Source: an uncultured Paracoccaceae bacterium (GTDB lineage Bacteria; Pseudomonadota; Alphaproteobacteria; Rhodobacterales; Rhodobacteraceae). Taken from it: a stretch of DNA of 5,348 nucleotides. The notes under the pieces are model-generated. The model was given only the letters and a program-made list of their open reading frames with translations. It was not told where the DNA came from and did not search any database. The stretch spans positions 1 through 5,348 of the forward strand of contig CALEZJ010000099.1 in assembly GCA_937927885.1 (NCBI GenBank), read 5' to 3'. This document shows positions 1 through 5,348 of this stretch, in pieces (the first letter of the stretch is position 1; every line of letters starts with the position of its first letter). Both the position numbers and the translations under genes were made by a program.

Positions 1-711
1 GGAGATGGTCAGCGCGATGGTCGGCAGGACCATGTGATGCGCGTAATCGAGGATGTATTCCGGCCAGCTCATCTGCGCGACGACCTCGGCCTCGGAATGG
101 AGACCACGCAGCGGGAACCACTGGAAATAGGACCCGCCCGCGAACAGCACCAGCAGCAGGATCGCGAACAGGAAGCCCGGGATCGCGTATCCCACGATGA
201 TCGCGCCCGAGGTCCAGGTGTCAAAAGGCGTTCCGTCGCGCACAGCTTTACGGATGCCCAGCGGGATCGACACCAGATAGGCGATCAGTGTTGACCACAG
301 CCCCAGCGAGATCGACACCGGCATGCGTTCAATCACCAGCTCGATCACGGTTTTCGAGGTGAAATAGCTGGTTCCGAAATTGAACTGGGCATAGTTCCAC
401 ATCATGTCGAGGAACCGCTGTGGCCACGGCTTGTCGAACCCGAACTCGCGCTCCAGCTGCTCGATGAAGGCCGGGGGCAGACCGCGCGCGCCGATGTAAC
501 GCTCTTCGCCGCCCCCGCCACCGCCCGACCGCGCCGCGTCCTCGCCCGCTCCGGTAAAGCCCCGCGTCACGTCGCCCTGGCCCTGCATTTCGGCGATGAT
601 CTGTTCGATCGGCCCGCCGGGAACGAATTGAACCAGCGTGAAGTTGATGATCATCACCCCGATCAGGGTCGGGATGACCAGCAACAGTCGGCGAAGGATA
701 TAGGCTCCCAT
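1..711 (-). CDS. yejB: YejB-type ABC transporter permease (partial, C-terminus off the left edge)
   Basis: Inner-membrane permease of a peptide/microcin C-type ABC importer; with YejE it would form the channel fed by the binding protein YejA. I translated the reverse strand: 237 codons are open from an ATG at 711-709 to the window edge, where family members usually have about 360. The N-terminus MGAYILRRLLLVIPTLIGVM begins the first membrane helix (about residues 9-30), followed by the VQFVPGGP motif typical of DppB/OppB/YejB permeases. A long periplasmic loop carries a glycine run (residues 63-68), a low-complexity insert I recall from YejB proteins, and then EREFGFDKPWPQRF. The binding-protein-dependent transport domain starts near residue 130 (RMPVSISLGLWSTLIAYLVS) with a further helix around 170-191. 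The start lies 9 bp after the yejA stop with only a weak Shine-Dalgarno sequence, so translational coupling to yejA is likely. Family assignment is firm; the substrate is inferred. Confidence 0.93.
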   Translation of the reverse strand, partial: MGAYILRRLLLVIPTLIGVMIINFTLVQFVPGGPIEQIIAEMQGQGDVTRGFTGAGEDAARSGGGGGGEERYIGARGLPPAFIEQLEREFGFDKPWPQRFLDMMWNYAQFNFGTSYFTSKTVIELVIERMPVSISLGLWSTLIAYLVSIPLGIRKAVRDGTPFDTWTSGAIIVGYAIPGFLFAILLLVLFAGGSYFQWFPLRGLHSEAEVVAQMSWPEYILDYAHHMVLPTIALTIS

Positions 712-720
712 TCCGGGCTC

Positions 721-2649
721 TTACCTCAGGGCGCCAGCAGCGCGCAATTCCGCGGCGCGGGCGGCGTCGAACCACCACCAGTCGAGCGCGCCCGAGGAAT
801 AACGCGGGAATTCCTCGGGATGGCGGAAAATATCCCAATAGGCGACCCATTCGTTGGGCGTGTACCAGACCGGGACCATGATGCGGTGCCAGCGGAGCAC
901 CCGGTCTAGCGCCATCAATGCGGTGTCGCGCTCTTCGGGTGATTCGGCCATCAGCGACAGGTCGATGATCCGGTCGACCAACGGGCTGCGCAGCCCGGCC
1001 GGGTTGAACACGTCATCCGCTGCCTCGGAGCCAAAGCGCTGGTGCAGCCCGGTGCCCGTGTCGACAAAGGCCACATATCCGTCGAGGATCATGTCGTAGT
1101 CGTGGTTGCGCTCGCGTTCGGTGTATTGCGCGGGGTCGATGCGCTGGCCGCGCGTATCCACCCCCAGCCCGCGCAGATTGTCCAGAAAACTCTCGATGAT
1201 CGATTCCGCGGTTGCAGAACCGGAGGTGGAATAGGGGAACTCGATCCGAAGGGTTTCGCCCTGCGCGTTGCGGCGGATTCCGTCGTTGCCCGTGGTCCAG
1301 CCGGCCTCGTCCAGAAGCCGACTGGCGCGGCGCAGATTGGCGCGGTCGCGCAGTTGCGCGGGCGACGAACTATGCGCCATCACCGCCGGCTCGGTCAGCA
1401 ATTCTGGCGGGACCAGATCGCCGAGCGATTGCAGCAGGGCCAGCTCCGCGCCTTCGGGCACACCGCGCGCTTCCAGCCGGGTCCCCTGTGAATAGGAATA
1501 GCGCTGGCTCATCAACCCGTACTGGAATTGCTGGTTGGTCCATTCGAAATTGTAGGCCAGTGAGAGCGCCTCGCGCACGCGAGGGTCCTGCAGGTGCGGG
1601 CGGTTCAGGTTGAACACGAAACCGTTGGGCGCGGGCGGAAAGCCGTCGGGGATTTCCTCGCGCACCACATGACCCCGGGTGACGGCCGGGAAATCATAGC
1701 CGACCGCCCACTGGCGCGAATTGCCCTCGGCCCGATAGGTGTACTCGCCTGCCTTGAACCCTTCGAAAGCGGCGTCGTCGTCGCTGAAATATTCGACCCG
1801 GATACGCTCGAAATTGTGGCGCCCGCGGTTTTGCGGCAGATGCCACCCCCAGTAGTCCGGATTGCGCCGATAGGTGATGCGGCGGTTCACCTCGAAACTG
1901 TCCAGCACATAGGGCGCGGAACCTGGCGATGTTTCCATCCGCGGCTCGTCGAGACGGGCGCCGGTGGCTTCGAACCATGCGCGCGAAAAGACCGGGGTCG
2001 AGCCCACCTGATCGATGAGGCTGCGGCGCGAAATGTCGGGCGCGAAGTCGAATCGAACCGTGTGATCATCGATGGCCTCGGCGCTGACCACACGCATGCG
2101 CACCGCCTCTGCATAGCTGGGCAGGCCCTGCTCCAGAAACAGGTTATGGGTGAACACCACGTCATGCGCGGTCAGCGGAGTGCCGTCGGAGAACCGTGCC
2201 TCGGGGCGCAGATGGAAGATCACCCATTCCTTGGTTTCGGGATATTCGAGGCTCTCGCACAAAAGGCAGTAATATTCCCCATAGACATCGGCAGGAGCAG
2301 AATCGCCAAAGGGGCCGCTGGTTTCCAGAAGGCTTTCGTACAACGACCACGAATAGCGCCCGGCCCGGCCCCTGCGCGAATAGGGGTTCATCGAATCAAA
2401 GGTTCCCGATGCCCATTCGGAAAAGTCGCCACCAACCGGCGCGTCCGGGTTCACATAGGTGAAATGGGGAAAGCCCGGTGCATAGGCTAGGTCGCCATAA
2501 TAGGAATAGCCATGGGCGCGGATCAGGTCCTGCGCCCGCGCGGGCGCCGCGGCCCATGCCGCCAGCACCAACGCGCCGCCTGCCAGCCATCCCCAAAACG
2601 GCGTTGCAGCCGGTTGCGCAGCGGCACGGGCGATCGCGGGGCGGGGCAT
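721..2649 (-). CDS. yejA: YejA-type extracellular solute-binding protein (SBP family 5)
   Basis: Periplasmic peptide-binding component of a Yej ABC importer; the E. coli relative takes up oligopeptides and microcin C. The protein has 642 residues, a normal length for the subfamily. A signal peptide is visible: a basic start, a hydrophobic core at about residues 18-36 and an AxA-type site APARA/QD (cleavage after about residue 39). The mature start has the YejA signature YVNPDAPVGGDF (65-76). The SBP family 5 core follows: WVIFHLRPEARFSDGTPLTA (142-161), a YRRNPDYWG motif (260-268), NGFVFNLNRP (342-351), LQDPRVREALSLAYNFEW (353-370) and a Trp-rich end ALDWWWFD (621-628). The ATG at 2649 is preceded by AGGAG (2657-2661) at 7-nt spacing, which supports this start. 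It is the first gene of an operon with yejB; yejE and yejF would be expected beyond the left edge. Residues 128-131 form a CLLC pair. Exact ligand unknown. Confidence 0.95.
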   Translation of the reverse strand: MPRPAIARAAAQPAATPFWGWLAGGALVLAAWAAAPARAQDLIRAHGYSYYGDLAYAPGFPHFTYVNPDAPVGGDFSEWASGTFDSMNPYSRRGRAGRYSWSLYESLLETSGPFGDSAPADVYGEYYCLLCESLEYPETKEWVIFHLRPEARFSDGTPLTAHDVVFTHNLFLEQGLPSYAEAVRMRVVSAEAIDDHTVRFDFAPDISRRSLIDQVGSTPVFSRAWFEATGARLDEPRMETSPGSAPYVLDSFEVNRRITYRRNPDYWGWHLPQNRGRHNFERIRVEYFSDDDAAFEGFKAGEYTYRAEGNSRQWAVGYDFPAVTRGHVVREEIPDGFPPAPNGFVFNLNRPHLQDPRVREALSLAYNFEWTNQQFQYGLMSQRYSYSQGTRLEARGVPEGAELALLQSLGDLVPPELLTEPAVMAHSSSPAQLRDRANLRRASRLLDEAGWTTGNDGIRRNAQGETLRIEFPYSTSGSATAESIIESFLDNLRGLGVDTRGQRIDPAQYTERERNHDYDMILDGYVAFVDTGTGLHQRFGSEAADDVFNPAGLRSPLVDRIIDLSLMAESPEERDTALMALDRVLRWHRIMVPVWYTPNEWVAYWDIFRHPEEFPRYSSGALDWWWFDAARAAELRAAGALR

Positions 2650-2700
2650 GGCGGGTCTCCTGCTGGGGCTGACTTCTGCGGGTCAGATAGGGTTCTTTCA

Positions 2701-2729
2701 GCTAAATCCAGACGATAGCCCGGTTGCAA
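2701..2729 (-). promoter_or_regulatory. Possible sigma-70-like promoter for yejA
   Basis: Read on the reverse strand, TTGCAA (2724-2729) stands 17 bp before TTTAGC (2701-2706), about 50 bp upstream of the yejA start. The -35 box matches 4 of 6 consensus bases and the -10 box only 3 of 6. The position suits a leader before the AGGAG ribosome-binding site. This is a by-eye match with no regulator site recognised, and could be chance. Confidence 0.28.
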
Positions 2730-2789
2730 GTGGCGATTGCGTGAGGCCGCACAGAAACCGGCCCCGGCCCCGGCAAATGCGCGCAAGCA

Positions 2790-2820
2790 AAAGGGCCGCG
2801 CGCGGTTGCGGCGGCCCTTT
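2790..2820 (-). terminator. Rho-independent terminator of the cytochrome c gene
   Basis: A perfect 10-bp stem pairs AAAGGGCCGC (2790-2799) with GCGGCCCTTT (2811-2820) around an 11-nt loop, within which CGC/GCG can pair further. On the reverse strand the hairpin ends in CCCTTTTGCTT, giving a short T-tract, while on the forward strand it is followed by GACGGGG. It lies 21 bp past the cytochrome stop codon, so it most likely ends that transcript before yejA begins. Confidence 0.8.
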
Positions 2821-2841
2821 GACGGGGTCTGTTGCTGCGTC

Positions 2842-3366
2842 TCAGCCGCCCTGGGTTTCCAGATAGCGGATCAGGTTGACGCGATCAGTGGCGCTGCGCA
2901 TCCCGGCATAGCTCATGCGGGTGCCGGGGGCGGTGGCGCGCGGGTTCTCGAGGAAGGCGAACAGCGCTTCGACCGTCCAGGTATCCCCAAGTGCCAGCAG
3001 CGCTCCCGAATAGTTGAAGCCATCCACCGCGTCGATGGCGCGGCCAACCACGCCATGCAGATGCGGTCCGGTGCCGTTGCGCCCGTCCTCGAGCGCGTGG
3101 CACGACCGGCAGTTGCGCCAGAGGGCCTCGCCCGCCGCCGCATCGGCGTTGGCATAAAGCGCCATCACATCCACCGCCTCGGCCGGTGCCGGTGCCTCGG
3201 TTTCGGCGGCGCTGTCTTCGGTCGGCAGGGGATAGACCGCATGGGCATGGGCGGCATCGTGGCCGGGCATGTAGATGGCGTCAGCAACCCATTTCCCGAC
3301 GAGGAAAACCAGAAGTGCCCCAAAAAGGCCCGCCGCGGCCTTGGTGATAGTCATGGTATCGAACAT
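2842..3366 (-). CDS. cycM: Membrane-anchored class I cytochrome c (c552/CycM type)
   Basis: Electron carrier held in the cytoplasmic membrane with its heme domain in the periplasm; in Paracoccus the relative c552 shuttles electrons from the bc1 complex to the aa3 oxidase. The protein has 174 residues, close to the Paracoccus protein as I recall it. The N-terminus MFDTMTITKAAAGLFGALLV plus FLVGKW gives one uncleaved helix (about 7-24). An Ala/Glu/Pro-rich linker follows (about 45-65), with a small His cluster (H36, H40, H42) before it. The heme site is CRSCH (86-90), followed by NGTGPHLHGVVGR (97-109) and DGFNYSG (115-121); the distal ligand is probably M151 in GTRMSYAG. The start at 3366 has GGGA upstream; the in-frame Met5 has no ribosome-binding site. 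The gene is divergent from pheA and ends at a strong hairpin, so it is probably a single-gene transcript. The heme domain contains no lysine. The subtype name rests on remembered similarity, not an alignment. Confidence 0.9.
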   Translation of the reverse strand: MFDTMTITKAAAGLFGALLVFLVGKWVADAIYMPGHDAAHAHAVYPLPTEDSAAETEAPAPAEAVDVMALYANADAAAGEALWRNCRSCHALEDGRNGTGPHLHGVVGRAIDAVDGFNYSGALLALGDTWTVEALFAFLENPRATAPGTRMSYAGMRSATDRVNLIRYLETQGG

Positions 3367-3398
3367 GTCGCGTCCCGTGCCTGAGCAGAAGTCGCGCC

Positions 3399-3428
3399 CT
3401 TCTACCCGCTTCCCATCGGCGAATTCAA
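3399..3428 (-). promoter_or_regulatory. Possible promoter of the cytochrome c gene
   Basis: On the reverse strand TTGAAT (3423-3428) is followed after 18 bp by TAGAAG (3399-3404); each box matches 4 of 6 sigma-70 consensus bases. Transcription would begin near 3391, giving a leader of about 25 nt before the ATG at 3366. It lies within the 123-bp spacer shared with divergent pheA. I saw no clear FNR-type or other operator. Weak, by-eye support. Confidence 0.33.
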
Positions 3429-3489
3429 GCGATAGTTACCGCGACGAAATGACCTTGGTGACGGGGTTTCAGCAAAAGGCAGGGCCAGA

Positions 3490-4323
3490 ATGACCAATCG
3501 CATAGCCTTTCAGGGCGAGCCGGGTGCCTATTCGCACGAGGCCTGTGTCGCCTCGCGACCCGGATACGAAGCCTTGCCCTGCCGCACCTTCGAGGAGGTC
3601 ATCGACGCCGTGCAGGGCGGACGCGCCGATCTGGCGATGCTGCCGGTCGAAAACTCCACCTATGGCCGCGTCGCCGACATCCACCGTCTGCTGCCCGAAA
3701 GCGGACTGCACATCGTCGACGAGGCCTTTGTGCGGGTGCGCATCGCGCTGATGGGTCTGCCCGGCGCAAGGCTGGACCAGATCCACACCGTTCGCGCCCA
3801 TCTCGTGCTGATCCCGCAGGCACGGGGGTTCCTCAAACGCCACGGCATCACCGGACTTGCCGCCGCCGACAGCGCCGGGGCTGCGCGGGAACTGGCCCAG
3901 CACCGCACGGCAGGAGAGGGCGTGCTGGCCAGCGACCTGGCGGCGCAGATCTATGGCCTCGACGTGCTGGCGCGAGATATCGAGGACAGCCACCACAACA
4001 CGACCCGTTTTCTGGTGATGTCCCGCCAGCCCGACCCCTCGCGACGCGGCGCTCATGGCATGATCACCACCTTTGTCTTTCAGGTCCGCAATATCCCCGC
4101 TGCCCTCTACAAGGCGATGGGCGGGTTCGCGACGAATGGCGTCAACATGACCAAGCTGGAAAGCTACATGGTCGACGGCTCCTTTACCGCCACGCAGTTC
4201 TATGCCGATATCGAGGGGCATCCCGACGACCCGAACGTCAAGCTGGCGCTGGACGAGCTGCGGTATTTCACGACACGGTTGCACATCCTCGGGACCTATC
4301 CGGCCTCGGACGCCCGGTTCTGA
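3490..4323 (+). CDS. pheA: Prephenate dehydratase with C-terminal ACT domain
   Basis: Cytoplasmic enzyme that converts prephenate to phenylpyruvate, water and CO2, the step committing chorismate-derived carbon to phenylalanine. The 277 residues match the single-function form; no chorismate mutase domain is present. The N-terminus IAFQGEPGAYSHEA (5-18) is the family signature, followed by LPVENSTYGRVADI (51-64) and the catalytic TRF motif in NTTRFLV (170-176; T172, R173, F174). The ACT domain spans about 192-275: FVFQVRNIPAALYKAMGGFA, then NMTKLESYMVDG. The positions of the E. coli GALV and ESRP feedback motifs read AALY (204-207) and ESYM (224-227). The stretch VRAHLVLIPQ (101-110) departs from the usual SHPQAL-like motif. 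The ATG at 3490 follows a purine-rich AGGCAGGG (3477-3484) and matches the usual protein start. The gene stands alone and is divergent from the cytochrome gene; a tRNA gene follows 65 bp downstream. Confidence 0.96.
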   Translation: MTNRIAFQGEPGAYSHEACVASRPGYEALPCRTFEEVIDAVQGGRADLAMLPVENSTYGRVADIHRLLPESGLHIVDEAFVRVRIALMGLPGARLDQIHTVRAHLVLIPQARGFLKRHGITGLAAADSAGAARELAQHRTAGEGVLASDLAAQIYGLDVLARDIEDSHHNTTRFLVMSRQPDPSRRGAHGMITTFVFQVRNIPAALYKAMGGFATNGVNMTKLESYMVDGSFTATQFYADIEGHPDDPNVKLALDELRYFTTRLHILGTYPASDARF

Positions 4324-4350
4324 ACCCTTGCCGTCCCTCTCCGGGCGGTC

Positions 4351-4379
4351 TTGCCCCCTGCGTGCAACCCGGCTAAAGC
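4351..4379 (+). promoter_or_regulatory. Possible promoter of tRNA-Ser
   Basis: TTGCCC (4351-4356) and TAAAGC (4374-4379) are separated by 17 bp, and the -10 box ends 9 bp before the mature tRNA 5' end at 4389, a geometry common for tRNA promoters. The boxes match 4 of 6 and 3 of 6 consensus bases. No obvious terminator separates pheA from the tRNA, so readthrough from pheA is an alternative. Confidence 0.4.
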
Positions 4380-4388
4380 TGGCGCGAC

Positions 4389-4478
4389 GGACAGTTGGTC
4401 GAGTGGTCGAAGGCGCACGCCTGGAAAGTGTGTAGGCGGGAAACCGTCTCGAGGGTTCGAATCCCTCACTGTCCGCCA
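4389..4478 (+). tRNA. tRNA-Ser (anticodon GGA)
   Basis: A complete 90-nt class II tRNA that reads serine codons UCC and UCU. The acceptor stem pairs GGACAGT (4389-4395) with ACTGTCC (4468-4474), followed by discriminator G4475 and an encoded CCA (4476-4478). The anticodon stem CACGC/GTGTG encloses the loop CTGGAAA with anticodon GGA at 4423-4425. The long variable arm typical of tRNA-Ser folds as GGCGG, GAAA loop, CCGTC (one G-U pair). The T-arm is GAGGG, TTCGAAT loop, CCCTC. All stems close, so the gene should be functional. Confidence 0.97.
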
Positions 4479-4522
4479 TCTTAAGCATTCAAGCCATTGA
4501 AATGTAAGGGAAAGAAAAAACG

Positions 4523-4542
4523 CTTCCCCCAGAACTTCCCCC
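4523..4542 (+). repeat. Tandem CTTCCCCC direct repeats
   Basis: CTTCCCCC occurs at 4523-4530 and 4535-4542, a 12-bp period with AGAA between the copies. The second copy runs into the palindrome CCCCATGGGG (4539-4548), and a further C-run follows at 4558-4562. The pair starts 45 bp behind the tRNA 3' end. Its function is unknown; integrase arm-type sites or a regulatory site are possible, chance is not excluded. Confidence 0.45.
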
Positions 4543-4754
4543 ATGGGGTCGCGGATGCCCCCGGTTTTCGGTGCATCCATGCGGATTGTCGGTTGAGTTC
4601 TCGGCGCAAGGACAGCCAGCGAAAGCCTCGTTTCCAGCGCCGATCCTGACCTGAAATTCACTAACATTATGCCCTCTGTCTTAGCACTCGCCCACCTGTT
4701 GAGACAGACCGAGTTACCTCTGCGCATCAAACACCAAAAACGCCATCCCATCCC

Positions 4755-4782
4755 GCCGCTTGAACCATCAGCGTCAAGCGGC
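4755..4782. repeat. Perfect 9-bp inverted repeat (hairpin)
   Basis: GCCGCTTGA (4755-4763) pairs perfectly with TCAAGCGGC (4774-4782) around a 10-nt loop. No T-run follows on either strand, so it is not a standard intrinsic terminator. It may be a repeated intergenic palindrome, a protein-binding site or a transcript hairpin. Confidence 0.55.
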
Positions 4783-4873
4783 ATGAACTGAAACCGATGA
4801 ACGGCAGTCCTTTTCTCCGGAATGAAGCCGCCTGTTCCAAATCATTCGACGACGGGCGCCCATTGTGGGTCGG

Positions 4874-4918
4874 TCAAGGTCGCGCGGATCAAGGTCACCT
4901 CCCATTCGGCAACCTTGA
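4874..4918. repeat. TCAAGGT repeat group, two direct and one inverted
   Basis: TCAAGGTC occurs at 4874-4881 and 4889-4896 (15-bp period), and the reverse complement ACCTTGA of its core lies at 4912-4918. The second and third copies could form a 7-bp stem with a 16-nt loop. No function can be assigned. Confidence 0.4.
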
Positions 4919-4956
4919 ATGACTCCCGGACCGAGATTGGACTCCTCGAACGTCAA

Positions 4957-4982
4957 CAGGCCCCGGTCGGGCAGGGGACCTG
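4957..4982 (-). terminator. Possible terminator of the YeeE-family gene
   Basis: CAGGCCCC (4957-4964) pairs with GGGG-CCTG (4974-4977 and 4979-4982), an 8-bp stem with one bulged base (A4978) and a 9-nt loop. It begins 5 bp past the stop codon of the reverse-strand permease gene. On that strand the stem is followed by TTGACGTT, a poor U-tract, so termination may be inefficient or may need Rho. Confidence 0.45.
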
Positions 4983-4987
4983 ACCCG

Positions 4988-5348
4988 TTACTCCGCGGTG
5001 GCCCCGATCAGTCGGCGCAGTCCGAACAGGGCCCCGGCGGCGATGGCGGCCAGGGTGACCGGCGCAGACCAGGCCAATGTGGCAAAGGCGCTGACCCCCT
5101 GGCCAACCGAACATCCCAGCGCGATCACGCCGCCAATGCCCATCAGCGCCGCACCCCCGACCTGACGGCCCAGTTCGCGCGGATCCTCGCAGGCTTCCCA
5201 GCGGAACATGCCGCGCCAGAGGCTGCCCGCCAGCGCGCCTGCCATGACCCCCAGCACCGAGCCGACCGAGAAATTGATCCCCCCGGCCGTCGAGGTCATC
5301 AGGAAGATCAGCGTGCGACCCACGGGGGCGGTGAAAGACAGGCCCTCG
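4988..5348 (-). CDS. YeeE/YedE-family sulfur-compound transport protein (partial, N-terminus off the right edge)
   Basis: C-terminal part of an inner-membrane permease of the YeeE/YedE (Sulf_transp) family; studied members import thiosulfate through conserved cysteines. The frame is open from the window edge to the TAA at 4990-4988, giving 119 visible residues, roughly a third of a usual protein of about 350. A GTG at 5321-5323 could be taken as a start, but the frame continues upstream as EGLSFTAPVGRTL, which reads as family sequence, so the gene almost certainly begins outside. Visible parts: STAGGINFSVGSVLGVMAGA (19-38), the loop FRWEACEDPRELGRQVGG (48-65), then LGCSVGQGVSAF (77-88), which carries the conserved GC-x-x-GQG cysteine (C79), and a last hydrophobic helix (about 95-110). 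A second cysteine, C53, lies in the loop. A weak hairpin follows the stop. The substrate (thiosulfate or another sulfur species) is inferred from the family. Confidence 0.88.
   Translation of the reverse strand, partial: EGLSFTAPVGRTLIFLMTSTAGGINFSVGSVLGVMAGALAGSLWRGMFRWEACEDPRELGRQVGGAALMGIGGVIALGCSVGQGVSAFATLAWSAPVTLAAIAAGALFGLRRLIGATAE

Larger units (their letters stand above)
4479..4956. other. Gene-poor region behind the tRNA with short repeats
   Basis: About 480 bp with no convincing coding sequence on either strand. The reverse-strand open frame over the left half runs into the antisense of the tRNA and shows no known domain. A 60-codon reverse frame at 4774-4956 and a forward frame from about 4821 to the TGA at 4981-4983 match nothing I recognise. 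By eye the stretch at 4479-4750 is more AT-rich than its neighbours and lacks their third-position GC bias. It holds TTCCCCC direct repeats, a CCCCATGGGG palindrome (4539-4548), a 9-bp inverted repeat and a TCAAGGT repeat group. It could be decayed sequence of an element inserted at the tRNA, but no integrase or duplicated tRNA end is visible here. Confidence 0.55.

Noticed and set aside
329..850. 173-codon reverse-strand frame
   Set aside because: It overlaps yejB and the end of yejA on the same strand in another frame. The yejB frame has membrane helices and motifs; this one is Arg/Gly-rich shadow sequence.
1594..2490. 298-codon open frame on the forward strand
   Set aside because: It is exactly antisense to yejA, which has a signal peptide and clear family motifs. 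Long antisense frames are expected in GC-rich genes; the translation shows no domain.
2737..3384. 215-codon forward-strand frame
   Set aside because: It is antisense to the cytochrome c gene with its intact CxxCH and Met-ligand motifs and also crosses its terminator.
3469..4488. 339-codon open frame on the reverse strand
   Set aside because: It is antisense to pheA and to the tRNA-Ser gene. Its beginning ([14 protein letters not shown]) is the well-known artefact produced by translating the antisense of a tRNA.
4508..4528. Possible terminator of the tRNA transcript (GGGAA ... TTCCC)
   Set aside because: Only a 5-bp stem with an 11-nt loop, followed by more C residues and no T-tract.
4296..4784. 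162-codon reverse-strand frame behind and across the tRNA
   Set aside because: It passes through the tRNA antisense ([16 protein letters not shown], a typical tRNA artefact) and the rest has no recognisable domain or codon bias.
4774..4956. 60-codon reverse-strand frame as a small protein
   Set aside because: No ribosome-binding site of note, no recognisable motif, and its end overlaps the inverted repeat. I considered a transposase remnant but could not match it to any family.
5321..5323. GTG as the start codon of the right-edge permease gene
   Set aside because: The frame stays open upstream to the window edge with family-like residues, and 111 codons would be far too short for YeeE/YedE; the gene is cut by the edge.
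4479..5348. Second copy of the tRNA-Ser 3' end as an attachment-site repeat
   Set aside because: I looked for a repeat of the T-arm/acceptor sequence and found none in the window, so no attachment-site pair is annotated.

Overview
The window looks like a chromosomal segment of a high-GC alphaproteobacterium, most likely a member of the Rhodobacteraceae (Roseobacter/Paracoccus type). The evidence is a YejA/YejB oligopeptide importer, a membrane-anchored cytochrome of the Paracoccus c552 (CycM) type next to a stand-alone prephenate dehydratase, a YeeE/YedE sulfur-compound permease, and strong GC bias at third codon positions. The genus is an inference; no marker gene for it is present.

Layout, left to right. 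Positions 1-711 (minus) hold the N-terminal 237 codons of a YejB-type permease that runs off the left edge. Positions 721-2649 (minus) hold the complete YejA-type periplasmic binding protein; it lies upstream of yejB with a 9-bp gap, so the two form one operon. Positions 2650-2841 are intergenic, with a possible yejA promoter and a hairpin terminator for the next gene. Positions 2842-3366 (minus) encode a membrane-anchored class I cytochrome c. A 123-bp divergent spacer separates it from pheA (3490-4323, plus), a single-function prephenate dehydratase with a C-terminal ACT domain. A tRNA-Ser(GGA) gene with encoded CCA follows at 4389-4478 (plus). Positions 4479-4987 have no convincing gene; they hold short direct and inverted repeats and a hairpin that may end the last gene. 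Positions 4988-5348 (minus) are the C-terminal 119 codons of a YeeE/YedE permease that enters from the right edge.

The genes belong to several unrelated housekeeping tasks: peptide uptake (yejAB), respiratory electron transfer (cytochrome c552), phenylalanine synthesis (pheA), translation (tRNA-Ser) and transport of a sulfur compound (YeeE). I see no IS element, CRISPR array, toxin-antitoxin pair or phage gene. I found no clearly new system. The points most worth a second look are the lysine-free heme domain of the cytochrome and the gene-poor, repeat-bearing DNA directly behind the tRNA 3' end, a common place for integrated elements to land and decay.
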